This document shows positions 23,950-32,428 of a stretch of 51,320 bases of DNA, piece after piece. Below the pieces are notes generated by a model. The model did no database searches. It had not been told where the DNA came from and was given only the letters and a program-made list of their open reading frames with translations. Origin of the DNA: Bacillota bacterium. Lineage in GTDB: Bacteria; Bacillota; Clostridia; Christensenellales; SZUA-584. Position numbers and translations under genes: made by a program. The stretch lies in NCBI GenBank assembly GCA_023415915.1, contig JAEZIZ010000063.1, forward strand, positions 1-51,320. Reading direction: 5' to 3'. The first letter of the stretch is position 1. Every line of letters begins with the position of its first letter.

Positions 23950-24972
23950 ATGAAACAGGCAGTAATGACAGAACCTCAGAACATTATTTATCAGGAAGTG
24001 CCGGTACCGGAAGTTGGGCCGGAGCAGATTGAGATAAATATCAAAACTATTGGAGTCTGCGGCTCGGATATCCATGTTTGGTATGGAAAGCATCCGTATA
24101 CCAAATACCCGGTGGTACAGGGGCACGAAGTTGCTGCGGTGGTGACAAAAGTAGGCTCAAAAGTCCGTGATTTTGCACCCGGAGATGCGGTGACTATACA
24201 ACCGCAAGTGGTCTGCGGCAAGTGCTATCCATGTACGCACGGTTTGTACAACGACTGTGAAACGTTAAAGGTAATGGGGTTCCAGACGACGGGTATGGCC
24301 AGCGAATTTTTTGTAACCGACGCGGCAAAAGCGGTCAAGCTTCCCAAAGGCATGAGCATGGAACATGGCGCGATGATTGAGCCGCTGGCGGTTGCTTGTC
24401 ATGCGGTGAGGCGCTTTGGTACAATTGAAGGGAAAAATGTGGTTGTGATCGGGGGCGGTCCAATCGGAAATCTGGTAGCGCAGACCGCTAAGGCGAAAGG
24501 CGCCGCAGGGGTGCTGATGTCGGAAATCAGCCAGGAGCGTTTGGCTATTGGAAAGGCATGCGGGCTTCGGGTGCATACTCCGCGGGAAAAAGATCTTAAA
24601 GACGCGATTCTGGAGGAATTCGGAACCGACGGCGCGGATGTGATGCTTGAATGCATCGGCAATCCTGATACGCTGAAACAGGCGGTAGATATTGCGCGCA
24701 AAGGAAGCGACATTATAGTTGTAGGAGTCGTTCCGGATTTATGCAAATTGAATATGGGATTCGTTCAGGATCATGAATTGCGTTTGATAGGTTCTGCAAT
24801 GTACCGGACTGAAGATTTTATTGGAGCGATTTCATTGGTCGAAAAAGGACTTATCGAGCTGAACGCTTTAATTACACATCGCGTTCCATTTTCGGATTAT
24901 GCCTCGGCTTACCGGTTGATTGAAGAGAACAAAGACAGCGTAATGAAAGTGATAATCGATATGGATAAATAG
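23950..24972 (+). CDS. Zinc-dependent medium-chain dehydrogenase A (sorbitol/iditol DH-like)
   Basis: 340 residues. Catalytic zinc ligands: Cys in GVCGSDIHVWYG, His-Glu in VQGHEVAA. Structural zinc loop CGKCYPCTHGLYNDC has all four cysteines. The Rossmann motif is VVVIGGGPIGNLVAQTAKAKG. Closest in pattern to L-iditol 2-dehydrogenase and related polyol dehydrogenases, NAD(H)-dependent. It follows kinase A by 73 bp and precedes the DeoR gene, suggesting polyol to ketose oxidation next to ketose phosphorylation. Confidence 0.88.
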   Translation: MKQAVMTEPQNIIYQEVPVPEVGPEQIEINIKTIGVCGSDIHVWYGKHPYTKYPVVQGHEVAAVVTKVGSKVRDFAPGDAVTIQPQVVCGKCYPCTHGLYNDCETLKVMGFQTTGMASEFFVTDAAKAVKLPKGMSMEHGAMIEPLAVACHAVRRFGTIEGKNVVVIGGGPIGNLVAQTAKAKGAAGVLMSEISQERLAIGKACGLRVHTPREKDLKDAILEEFGTDGADVMLECIGNPDTLKQAVDIARKGSDIIVVGVVPDLCKLNMGFVQDHELRLIGSAMYRTEDFIGAISLVEKGLIELNALITHRVPFSDYASAYRLIEENKDSVMKVIIDMDK

Positions 24973-25053
24973 TTCCGGTAAATAAAAGATATTCGAAGCT
25001 CTTAACTGATTCAATAATAAATATTGAAAAATATTAGTATAGGAAAAGTAAAT

Positions 25054-25842
25054 ATGTTTGCGGAAGAAAGAAAACAAAAAATCGTCAATTTAGTAAATAA
25101 GAATATTAAGACAAGCGTAGCCGAGCTATGCGATTACTTTTCTGTTTCGCCGGCGACCATACGAAATGATTTGAGAGAGCTTGAATTTGCAGGTTTATTA
25201 AAACGAACGCATGGCGGTGCAATCAAGAATAAGAAAACCAATTATGAGCCGACTTCCGTTCAAAAAGAAGTGGAAAATATCGAATTGAAACAGTGTATTG
25301 CCGAAAAGGCGATAGGATTTGTGCAGGAAGGCGATACAATTGTGCTGGATACCGGTACGACAATGCTGGAATTCGCAAAGCGTCTGGCGTATATCAAAAA
25401 CTTGACTATTGTGACCTATGATATTAAGATTGCATATTATCTTGAAGAAAACTCGGACGCAAATGTTATTTTAGCAGGGGGCGTCTTGCGCCGTAATTTT
25501 CATTGTACAATCGGCTCGGAGACAATCGGCTTTTTTAACAACATGAATGTGGATAAGGCTTTTTTAAGTGCGAATGGCGTTTCGGTAGATAAGGGGGTTA
25601 CGACACCCAACATGGAGATCGCACAAATTAAAAGAAAAATTATGTCTTTTGCGAATGAAGTGGTGCTATTGACGGACAGCAGTAAGATCGGCAAAATATC
25701 ATTTGTTAAATTTGCGGATCTATCCGAATTTGACGTCATCTTTTCGGATAGTAATATAGATTCCGAGTATCTGGAAAAAATCAAAGATAAAATTCAAGAT
25801 GTTCAGTTATGCGAAATCCAAAATAAAAATGTTTCCGAATAG
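25054..25842 (+). CDS. DeoR-family transcriptional regulator
   Basis: 262 residues. The N-terminal DeoR winged helix is canonical: MFAEERKQKIVNLVN, then YFSVSPATIRNDLRELEFAGLLKRTHGGAI. The C-terminal DeoRC sensor has DTGTTMLEFAKRL and GGVLRRNFHCTIG, which in relatives bind phosphorylated sugars. Start set by AGGAAAAG upstream; an ATA-type earlier start is unlikely. It closes the first operon and probably represses or induces the island; candidate sites are AAATGATAAC in both large gaps. Confidence 0.92.
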   Translation: MFAEERKQKIVNLVNKNIKTSVAELCDYFSVSPATIRNDLRELEFAGLLKRTHGGAIKNKKTNYEPTSVQKEVENIELKQCIAEKAIGFVQEGDTIVLDTGTTMLEFAKRLAYIKNLTIVTYDIKIAYYLEENSDANVILAGGVLRRNFHCTIGSETIGFFNNMNVDKAFLSANGVSVDKGVTTPNMEIAQIKRKIMSFANEVVLLTDSSKIGKISFVKFADLSEFDVIFSDSNIDSEYLEKIKDKIQDVQLCEIQNKNVSE

Positions 25843-25890
25843 AAGGATTGTTTTGTCAATGGTTGGGGTAAATAATGGTTGGGGCTAACT

Positions 25891-25950
25891 AATAGACAAA
25901 AAGCAATCGCTGGGTTTCAATCAATTGATTGAAACCCTGTTTGCGTCTAT
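25891..25950. repeat. Long inverted repeat with 26-bp perfect palindrome
   Basis: The centre (25912-25937) is a gapless perfect palindrome with arms GGGTTTCAATCAA and TTGATTGAAACCC. Outside it, AATAGACAAAAAGCA on the left pairs imperfectly with TGTTTGCGTCTATT on the right. It lies 50 bp behind the DeoR stop. It may act as a bidirectional terminator, but it lacks a clean T tract, so a mobile-element remnant or an operator is equally possible. Confidence 0.6.
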
Positions 25951-26182
25951 TGCAAACAAAAACGACGAATAACGGACCAACGATATCCAGCTTTTCGTAA
26001 AGCTAACTTAGTGACTTTCCCTGAAAAGGGAATTTAGTCTACAAGGCTTTGAAGATTTATGCCTTTTATTTATTAACGATATAGAACAATAAAAACTGAT
26101 TCAAAACAGATAATTCGTTAAATATAAATAATAACAAATGATAATGCTTAAGGTAAAAATCCATAAAATCTTTTAAAATCTA

Positions 26183-26211
26183 TTGACAAAATAATATATG
26201 CGTTATAGAAT
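26183..26211 (+). promoter_or_regulatory. Promoter of the second island operon
   Basis: TTGACA (26183-26188), 17-bp spacer, TAGAAT (26206-26211). GTTAT and ATAAC form an inverted repeat across the -10 box. The 5' leader is about 130 nt and contains the AAATGATAAC word at 26301. Confidence 0.7.
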
Positions 26212-26350
26212 CGATAACATAAGATAGCGTTTTAAAATACAGATATTAATTTTAAAGGCAGTAATATAAGAATTTTAAAGTATTTAAGCAATTTGGTATT
26301 AAATGATAACATTTTGATAAAGCGAAAAAGCCGAAAGAGGAGTTTAATCA

Positions 26351-27367
26351 ATGGATCGTTGCATAGGTATTTGTATTATTGGCGTCGGACGAGCGGGTAT
26401 GATACATGCGAGGAATTTTCAATTTAACATTGCCAATGCAAGAGTTGTTTCGGTAAGCGATTCAAGTGAGGATGCGTGTAAAGCGGCTTGTCAAGAATTA
26501 CAGATTGATACTTATTATTTAGATTATAAAGAAGCTATTAAAGATAAAAATGTTGACGCAGTAGTAGTTGTTGCGCCCACCAAACTGCATAGTGAGATCG
26601 TAACGGCATGTGCGAATGCAAAGAAAAACGTTTTTTGCGAAAAGCCTATGGCGGTGAGCGAGCAGGAATGTGACAAAATGATACGGGTATGTAGCGAGAA
26701 TAATGTTAAGCTTCAATTAGGGTTCATGCGGCGTTTTGATAAAAGCATGATGAAGGCAAGAGAAGCCATTACAAGCGGAATCATCGGCGATATCGTTCAT
26801 ATTCGGTCGATTACACGGGGGCCCAGCAAACCAAAAGAATGGATGTACGATATCAGCATCAGCAACGGACCGTTAGCTGAAGTCAACAGCCATGATATTG
26901 ACTGTATACGGTGGATTACAGACAGCGAGTTTGATTATATATTTGCCAATGCGGGCAATTATCGGAATCCCGAGGTTCGGCAAAAATACCCGGATTTTTA
27001 TGACAATGTAGTTATGTGCGGCAAGCTTAAAAACGGTGTTCAGTTTACTATTGAAGGCGCACAATATGTCCAGTATGGATATGACGTTCGTGTGGAAGTA
27101 CTCGGAACAAAGGGCGTTATGAATATAGGACGTTCGGACGCGGATGACGTCAAAGTCGTCGGGAGTGATCGTCAGAATTCCTCGGAATTTATACACAGCT
27201 GGATCGATCTTTATAGGGAGGCGTATTTAGAAGAAGACAAGCATTTTGTCAACAGTATTTTACACGATACGGAGCCGAAAGTTAACGGGTATGACGGCAA
27301 AATGGCAGTCAAAGTCGTACAAGCAGGCAATGAATCAATATCAACAAGTCGAGTCATCAAATTATAA
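26351..27367 (+). CDS. Gfo/Idh/MocA-family oxidoreductase
   Basis: 338 residues. The N-terminal NAD-binding fold opens ICIIGVGRAGMIHARNF; the family motif is FCEKPMAVSEQECD (Glu-Lys-Pro). The catalytic Asp/His come in EVNSHDIDCIRWI. It most resembles inositol 2-dehydrogenase-type enzymes, which oxidise a ring or chain hydroxyl of inositols and sugars with NAD(P). First gene of the second operon, 31 bp before dehydrogenase B. Substrate unknown. Confidence 0.88.
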   Translation: MDRCIGICIIGVGRAGMIHARNFQFNIANARVVSVSDSSEDACKAACQELQIDTYYLDYKEAIKDKNVDAVVVVAPTKLHSEIVTACANAKKNVFCEKPMAVSEQECDKMIRVCSENNVKLQLGFMRRFDKSMMKAREAITSGIIGDIVHIRSITRGPSKPKEWMYDISISNGPLAEVNSHDIDCIRWITDSEFDYIFANAGNYRNPEVRQKYPDFYDNVVMCGKLKNGVQFTIEGAQYVQYGYDVRVEVLGTKGVMNIGRSDADDVKVVGSDRQNSSEFIHSWIDLYREAYLEEDKHFVNSILHDTEPKVNGYDGKMAVKVVQAGNESISTSRVIKL

Positions 27368-27397
27368 GCATCGAAAGTGCATAATAGGGGGTCCAAA

Positions 27398-28444
27398 TTG
27401 AAAGCTGCGTTTTTTTATGGCAAAGGCAATGTCAAGGTTGAGGAGGTAGCGATTCCGGAGATTCAAGATTCGGAAATACTCATAAAAGTTAAAATAACGG
27501 CTCTGTGCGGTACCGACGTACGGATATATAAAAACGGTCATTTTAAAATAAAAGAAGGAGAAAAGCGTGTTTTAGGGCACGAAATCGCCGGAGTCATATA
27601 TAAGGTTGGTAGGACGGTAAAAGGATATTTGCCCGGGATGAAAGTTGTAATATCGCCCAATATAGGGTGCGGGAAATGCGAGATGTGCATTGAGGGCAAC
27701 AACAATTTGTGTCCCGATTATGAAGCGTTTGGGATTTCTTTGGACGGCGGTATGCAGGAATATATGAAGGTGCCCGCGCAGGCAATTCAGGCGGGCAACG
27801 TGATCCCCTTTCCGGATGATATGGACTTCGAAGAAGTTGTTTTAGCCGAACCGTTATCCTGTTGCTACAACGCTTACGAAGCGCTGAATACAAAACCGGG
27901 CGAAACAGTTTTGATCGTAGGCGCAGGCCCTATAGGCACACTGCATTACAAAATGAGCCGGTTGGCGGGTGCGGGCAAGATCATTGTTGCGGATGTTTCG
28001 GATGAAAGACTGGATGCAATCGCAAAAATAAGCAATGATCCCATAATCAATTCATCCAAAGTTGATTTGAAGAAAGCCGTGATGGAGATCACGAATAACC
28101 GGGGATGCGATGTCGTGATTACCGCCTGCTCGGTGCCCCAGATTCAAACGGCTGCGTTGGAGATGGCTGCTGCCTGTGGCAGGATTGACTTTTTTGGAGG
28201 GCTGCCGGCTGGTAAGGAATTTGTAGAATTGAATACCAACCTGATTCATTATAAGCAACTAAAAATACTCGGAACGACCGGTTCCAATTTGCGTCATTAT
28301 CATAAATCTCTAAAACTGATTGCTTCCAAAAAGCTTGAAGTGAAAAGCTTGATTACCAACCGGTTTGGAATCGATGATATTCAGCATGCTTTTGATTGGG
28401 CAGTAGCAGGCAAAGGCAACAAAACAGTGATTGTGTTTGAATAA
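27398..28444 (+). CDS. Zinc-dependent medium-chain dehydrogenase B
   Basis: 348 residues. Catalytic site: Cys in ALCGTDVRIYKNG, His-Glu in VLGHEIAG. Structural zinc loop CGKCEMCIEGNNNLC complete. Rossmann motif VLIVGAGPIGTLHYKMSRLAG. A sorbitol dehydrogenase/sugar-phosphate dehydrogenase-like member. TTG start chosen: AGGGGG lies 7 bases upstream and relatives begin M-K-A-A. A GTG 21 bases earlier is possible. It is followed by dehydrogenase C with an 18-bp gap. Confidence 0.88.
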   Translation: MKAAFFYGKGNVKVEEVAIPEIQDSEILIKVKITALCGTDVRIYKNGHFKIKEGEKRVLGHEIAGVIYKVGRTVKGYLPGMKVVISPNIGCGKCEMCIEGNNNLCPDYEAFGISLDGGMQEYMKVPAQAIQAGNVIPFPDDMDFEEVVLAEPLSCCYNAYEALNTKPGETVLIVGAGPIGTLHYKMSRLAGAGKIIVADVSDERLDAIAKISNDPIINSSKVDLKKAVMEITNNRGCDVVITACSVPQIQTAALEMAAACGRIDFFGGLPAGKEFVELNTNLIHYKQLKILGTTGSNLRHYHKSLKLIASKKLEVKSLITNRFGIDDIQHAFDWAVAGKGNKTVIVFE

Positions 28445-28462
28445 GTTTGGGAGATATAGATT

Positions 28463-29515
28463 ATGCGATCTATGAAAGCGGCAGTACTCCATGCTCCAGG
28501 CGATCTACGTATTGAAGAAGTCGGGATTCCAAAAATCGAAAAATCGGACGATGTTATCGTCCGCGTAAGATCAGTTGGTATTTGCGGTTCGGATGTACAC
28601 CGTATCATGACAACCGGTACGTATCGGTATCCGTTAATACCGGGACACGAGTTCAGCGGACAAGTATACGAAACCGGCAAGGACGTTACCGGAATAAATG
28701 CCGGAGATCGGGTGGTTGCCGTACCCATAAAGCCCTGTTTTGTGTGTGATGCCTGTCAGAAGGGCCATTACGGACAATGTGCGGATTACGATTATATTGG
28801 CTCGAGATGCGATGGAGCTTTTGCTGAGTATGTAAGAGTGCCGGCAAGAAATATTATCAGAATTCCGGATAGCATCACGTATCAGGAAGCGGCTTTGGTC
28901 GAACCTTCGGCGGTTTCTCTTCACGGCATTTGCAAGGTGAAAGTGGAATCAGGGGATACGGTGATTGTATTCGGCTGCGGCGTTATCGGTTTGCTCATCA
29001 TGCAATTGGCTAAGATCATGGGCGCTGCGAATATTATCGCAGTAGATATACTCCAAGAAAAGTTGGAATACGCACACAGTATTGCCGGGGCTGTTACCGT
29101 GAATGCAAACGAAGCGGATCCAATACAGTGCATCATGGATATTACAGGCAACAAGGGCGGCGACTTGGCCATTGAGACCGCCGGCGTCTGCGCTACACAG
29201 GTACAATGTTTAAACGCGGTCAAAGAATCCGGAAGAGTGCTCTATTTAGGTACGGCGCATAAAGAAATCACATTTCCGCCGGAAGTTTTTGAAAAGCTGG
29301 TTAGAAAAGAATATACCGTTACCGGCGCATGGAATTCATATTCTGCGCCATTCCCGGGAAGAGAATGGAAAACGATATTGCAATATATACAGGATAAACG
29401 GTTAAACGTAAAGGATATTATTACGCATCAATGCGATTTGACCGAGCTTCCTGAAATGATTACAAAAATGCTGAAGAATTCGTTTATCTATGGAAAAGTG
29501 CTAATAAACTTTTAG
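28463..29515 (+). CDS. Zinc-dependent medium-chain dehydrogenase C, GatD-like
   Basis: 350 residues. It shares with E. coli galactitol-1-phosphate 5-dehydrogenase (GatD) the words HEFSG, PCFVCDACQKGHYGQC, YIGSRCDGAFAEY and TGAWNSYSAPFPGREWKT. Catalytic Cys in GICGSDVH. Structural zinc loop complete. Rossmann VIVFGCGVIGLLIMQLA. A polyol phosphate is therefore a likely substrate, which would fit a phosphorylated intermediate in this island. The start is ATG with GGGAGA upstream; an ATG three codons later is equally possible. Confidence 0.88.
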   Translation: MRSMKAAVLHAPGDLRIEEVGIPKIEKSDDVIVRVRSVGICGSDVHRIMTTGTYRYPLIPGHEFSGQVYETGKDVTGINAGDRVVAVPIKPCFVCDACQKGHYGQCADYDYIGSRCDGAFAEYVRVPARNIIRIPDSITYQEAALVEPSAVSLHGICKVKVESGDTVIVFGCGVIGLLIMQLAKIMGAANIIAVDILQEKLEYAHSIAGAVTVNANEADPIQCIMDITGNKGGDLAIETAGVCATQVQCLNAVKESGRVLYLGTAHKEITFPPEVFEKLVRKEYTVTGAWNSYSAPFPGREWKTILQYIQDKRLNVKDIITHQCDLTELPEMITKMLKNSFIYGKVLINF

Positions 29516-29538
29516 ATTATACATTGAAATAATAATCA

Positions 29539-29596
29539 GGAACTTTCAGTTCCATGAAAAGCGCAGCATTGTCTACTGTATTTGAGTAGCGATACT
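29539..29596 (+). promoter_or_regulatory. Hairpin and possible internal promoter before the ABC transporter
   Basis: GGAACT, loop TTC, AGTTCC (29539-29553) lies just behind dehydrogenase C, followed by TTGTCT (29569-29574), a 16-bp spacer and GATACT (29591-29596). Binding-protein genes are often boosted by such an internal promoter. Weak evidence. Confidence 0.35.
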
Positions 29597-29633
29597 GGGA
29601 TAGAAAAGTTTTAAAAAAAATGGAGGTAACAAA

Positions 29634-30797
29634 ATGGGAAAAAAACTACTAATTCTATTGCTCGTTGCTGTGTTTGTTTTAGCGACAATGATCGGCTGCG
29701 GAAAAGAAGCAGGGCAGGAAGCGACTGCAGACACCAGCCAAGCAACTCAAAAAGTTGAAGAAACGGCTGGCGCGAAGGAAGAAACAGGCGGCGCGAAGAA
29801 AGATGATACTATCCTTGTTGGATGCCTGATGAAAACTTTGGGCTCTCCTTACTTCGTTTGCCTGGACCAGGCAATACAGGATTTAAGTAAGGAACAGGGA
29901 TGGGAGTGCATTTCCATTAACGCCGCAGAGGATGTCGCGGCTGAGCTGGAAGGAATGGAAAGCTTGGTTTCGTCGGGCTGTGATCTGATTTTCTATGACT
30001 GCATTGACCCGACGGCCGCTGTCTCTTGTATTGAAGTGGCATATCAGGAAAAGATACCGGTAATTAACATCGATTCCGGTGTTGATGAAGGAGCACATTG
30101 CGTCACAACCGTGTATTCAGATAACAAGCAAAACGGTCGTGCGGTAGGTTTGAAGTATGCGGATTACTTCAATAAAAAAGAGGGCGCTGACGCTGAGATA
30201 ATATCTGTGTTGCTTTCCGGTGTGATGGGTAACGTTGCTGGCAGAGAAAGAAGCACCGGCCTGTTCTGTGGTATTATAGAAGGAAGAACAGGGCTCAGCG
30301 AGGAAGAATCATGGAAATTGGCAGATGCGCTTTACAAGCAGATTGAAACAGAAGGCAAGGGCTTTTGCAAAGAAGCCAACTTCACTGTCCGTGGTCAGGG
30401 ATGGGGAAACTGGGCCGAGGCGGATGGCCTGGTTGCTGCGGAAGACCTTATAACGGCAAACCGTGACCTCAATACGGTACTGGGTGAAAACGACCAGATG
30501 CTGTTCGGCGCAATTACGGCTCTGACAAATGCCGGCATTACTTACGGCGATGACGGAGATGTAAACATCGTTGCCGCTGCTGACGGCGCCAAGGCTGCTT
30601 ACGACCTGATTAAAGAAGGCAAATACTTCGGAACAGGTGAAAACAGCCCCTGGCTGGTTTCCCAGAAAGCTTTTGAAATCGGCAAAGAAATCCTGCTTGA
30701 TGGCAAGGATCCTTGGGGCTATCCGTGGGTAACGCTTACGGAAGCAGTCGGTGTGACTATAGATAACGTAGACGAACGTTATGATTATGGTTTCTAG
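29634..30797 (+). CDS. Sugar ABC transporter substrate-binding lipoprotein
   Basis: 387 residues. A signal peptide (MGKKLLILLLVAVFVLATM) ends in lipobox IGC with Cys22, so the mature protein is a membrane-anchored lipoprotein. A low-complexity linker rich in Glu/Ala/Lys/Gly follows (to about residue 60). The periplasmic-binding type I domain (Peripla_BP_4, ribose/galactose class) starts at VGCLMKTLGSPYFVCLDQAI. This class feeds RbsA/RbsC-type importers of monosaccharides and polyols. AUG preceded by GGAGG. A stabilising hairpin follows it. Confidence 0.92.
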   Translation: MGKKLLILLLVAVFVLATMIGCGKEAGQEATADTSQATQKVEETAGAKEETGGAKKDDTILVGCLMKTLGSPYFVCLDQAIQDLSKEQGWECISINAAEDVAAELEGMESLVSSGCDLIFYDCIDPTAAVSCIEVAYQEKIPVINIDSGVDEGAHCVTTVYSDNKQNGRAVGLKYADYFNKKEGADAEIISVLLSGVMGNVAGRERSTGLFCGIIEGRTGLSEEESWKLADALYKQIETEGKGFCKEANFTVRGQGWGNWAEADGLVAAEDLITANRDLNTVLGENDQMLFGAITALTNAGITYGDDGDVNIVAAADGAKAAYDLIKEGKYFGTGENSPWLVSQKAFEIGKEILLDGKDPWGYPWVTLTEAVGVTIDNVDERYDYGF

Positions 30798-30835
30798 TCC
30801 TGTCGACATGGGGTAAAACTTAAGTAGTTGGAGGC

Positions 30836-30871
30836 TGGCAGGGAAACGGAATAAATTTCATTTCCCTGCCA
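30836..30871 (+). terminator. Attenuating hairpin between binding protein and ATPase genes
   Basis: TGGCAGGGAAA and TTTCCCTGCCA, 11-bp perfect arms with a 14-base loop. No T run follows. Such hairpins protect the 3' end of the binding-protein message and lower expression of the following genes. Confidence 0.6.
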
Positions 30872-30930
30872 ACCGTATAAAGGATTTGGTCGCTGTTTTC
30901 ATTTGGAAAACAGGTGTTGCGGAGGCGGTT

Positions 30931-32424
30931 ATGCAGGAACAATACAGATTAGAAATGAAAAACATTTCAAAAGCTTTTGGCGGGGTTCAAGCTTTAAATG
31001 GTGTGACTTTGCAGGTTAAAGCTGGTGAGATTCATGCATTAATCGGAGAAAATGGTGCAGGGAAATCCACACTTATGAAAATACTTTCCGGTGCATATCA
31101 TTGTGATGCAGGCGAAATTATCTTGGATGGAAAGAAGGTAAGCATCAATACCCCCCATCAGGCAATTGAGTTGGGGATTGCCGTTATATATCAGGAATTT
31201 ATGCTGGCACACGATTTAACAGTTGCCGAAAATATTTTTATCGACCGTTTGACCAGCGGCAAAAAAATTATCAACTGGGGGGAACTTAAAAAAAGAGCCA
31301 GCGAACAGCTGGAAAGCTTAGGATTCAATGATATTGCTCCCATGTCTCTGGTTAGCGAGCTTAGTGTTGCAAAACAGCAGGTCGTCGAGATATGCAAATG
31401 TTTGACAAGAAATTCACGTATTCTCGTTTTGGACGAGCCTACTGCGGTACTCACTGACGCGGAAATAAAAAAATTATTTGCGCTGCTTAAAAAGCTGCGC
31501 GGCGAGGGAGTCAGCATCATATATATTTCTCATCGTTTGGATGAGATTATGGACATGGCGGACAGAGTGACGATATTAAAGGACGGCACGCTGGTCGAAA
31601 CTCTGGAAATGAAGGATGTTTCGTGCAAATACGATTTGATTAAAAAAATGGTTGGCCGCGAGCTTACACAAATGTATCCGCCACGGAACGCAAAAATTGG
31701 AGACGTCGTATTAGAAGTTAAAAACCTTAAAGTTGGCAACATAGTGGATGATGTAAGTTTTACTGTCCGCGCCGGCGAGGTCGTCGGCTTTAACGGTCTG
31801 GTAGGGGCTGGGCGGACAGAAATCATGCGGGCTATTTTCGGAGCGGATAAAATCGATTCGGGCGAAGTCTATTTTATGGGAAAAAAGGTTCGCTTCAAGA
31901 ATCCGAAACAATCGATTAAAAATGGGCTCGGCCTTTTAAGCGAGGACCGAAAAAAGCAGGGGTTATTGCTGAGCGAATCCATTCGGGTGAATTCAACCAT
32001 TACAATCATTGATAAAATTACACATGGCGGTATTCTACGACACAAATATGAAAAGCAATTTACGCAGGATCTTTTAAAAAAGCTGTCTACTAAATACGGC
32101 TCGGTCGATGATCAAGCAAATAGTTTGAGCGGTGGAAATCAGCAAAAGGTAGCAATATCCAAGTGGATAGCAGCAGATTGCAAGTGTATCATTTTCGATG
32201 AGCCTACCCGAGGAGTTGACGTTGGCGCAAAAGTAGAGATCTATCGAATAATTAACAGCATGGTGGAAGCGGGTAAAGCCGTTATTGTGATTTCCTCGGA
32301 GATGTTGGAGATTATTGGATTATGTGACCGTGCGATTGTCATGCGGAATGGTAAGATCTCTGGTATATTATCAAAAAACGAGCTTTCTGAAGAAAATTTG
32401 ATAAAACTTTCTATGGGGGTTTAG
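30931..32424 (+). CDS. Sugar ABC transporter ATPase, RbsA/MglA type
   Basis: 497 residues with two ABC cassettes. First: Walker A GENGAGKST, Walker B ILVLDEPTAVL, H-loop YISHRLDE. Second: atypical Walker A FNGLVGAGRTEIMR as in all RbsA proteins, signature LSGGNQQKVAISKW, Walker B CIIFDEPTRGVDVGAK. ATG at 30931 chosen from GCGGAGG upstream; an in-frame earlier start at 30886 has no such site. Cytoplasmic motor of the importer with the flanking binding protein and permease. Confidence 0.93.
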   Translation: MQEQYRLEMKNISKAFGGVQALNGVTLQVKAGEIHALIGENGAGKSTLMKILSGAYHCDAGEIILDGKKVSINTPHQAIELGIAVIYQEFMLAHDLTVAENIFIDRLTSGKKIINWGELKKRASEQLESLGFNDIAPMSLVSELSVAKQQVVEICKCLTRNSRILVLDEPTAVLTDAEIKKLFALLKKLRGEGVSIIYISHRLDEIMDMADRVTILKDGTLVETLEMKDVSCKYDLIKKMVGRELTQMYPPRNAKIGDVVLEVKNLKVGNIVDDVSFTVRAGEVVGFNGLVGAGRTEIMRAIFGADKIDSGEVYFMGKKVRFKNPKQSIKNGLGLLSEDRKKQGLLLSESIRVNSTITIIDKITHGGILRHKYEKQFTQDLLKKLSTKYGSVDDQANSLSGGNQQKVAISKWIAADCKCIIFDEPTRGVDVGAKVEIYRIINSMVEAGKAVIVISSEMLEIIGLCDRAIVMRNGKISGILSKNELSEENLIKLSMGV

Positions 32425-32428
32425 AAAA

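Larger units (their letters stand above)
25843..26350. other. 508-bp non-coding gap inside the island
   Basis: No credible gene. In order: a short direct repeat of ATGGTTGGGG (25859 and 25875), a 60-bp imperfect inverted repeat with a perfect centre, a hairpin TTTCCCT/AGGGAA near 26018-26032, the word AAATGATAAT at 26136, a strong promoter at 26183, and AAATGATAAC at 26301. The left part may be remains of a mobile element; the right part is regulatory. Confidence 0.6.
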
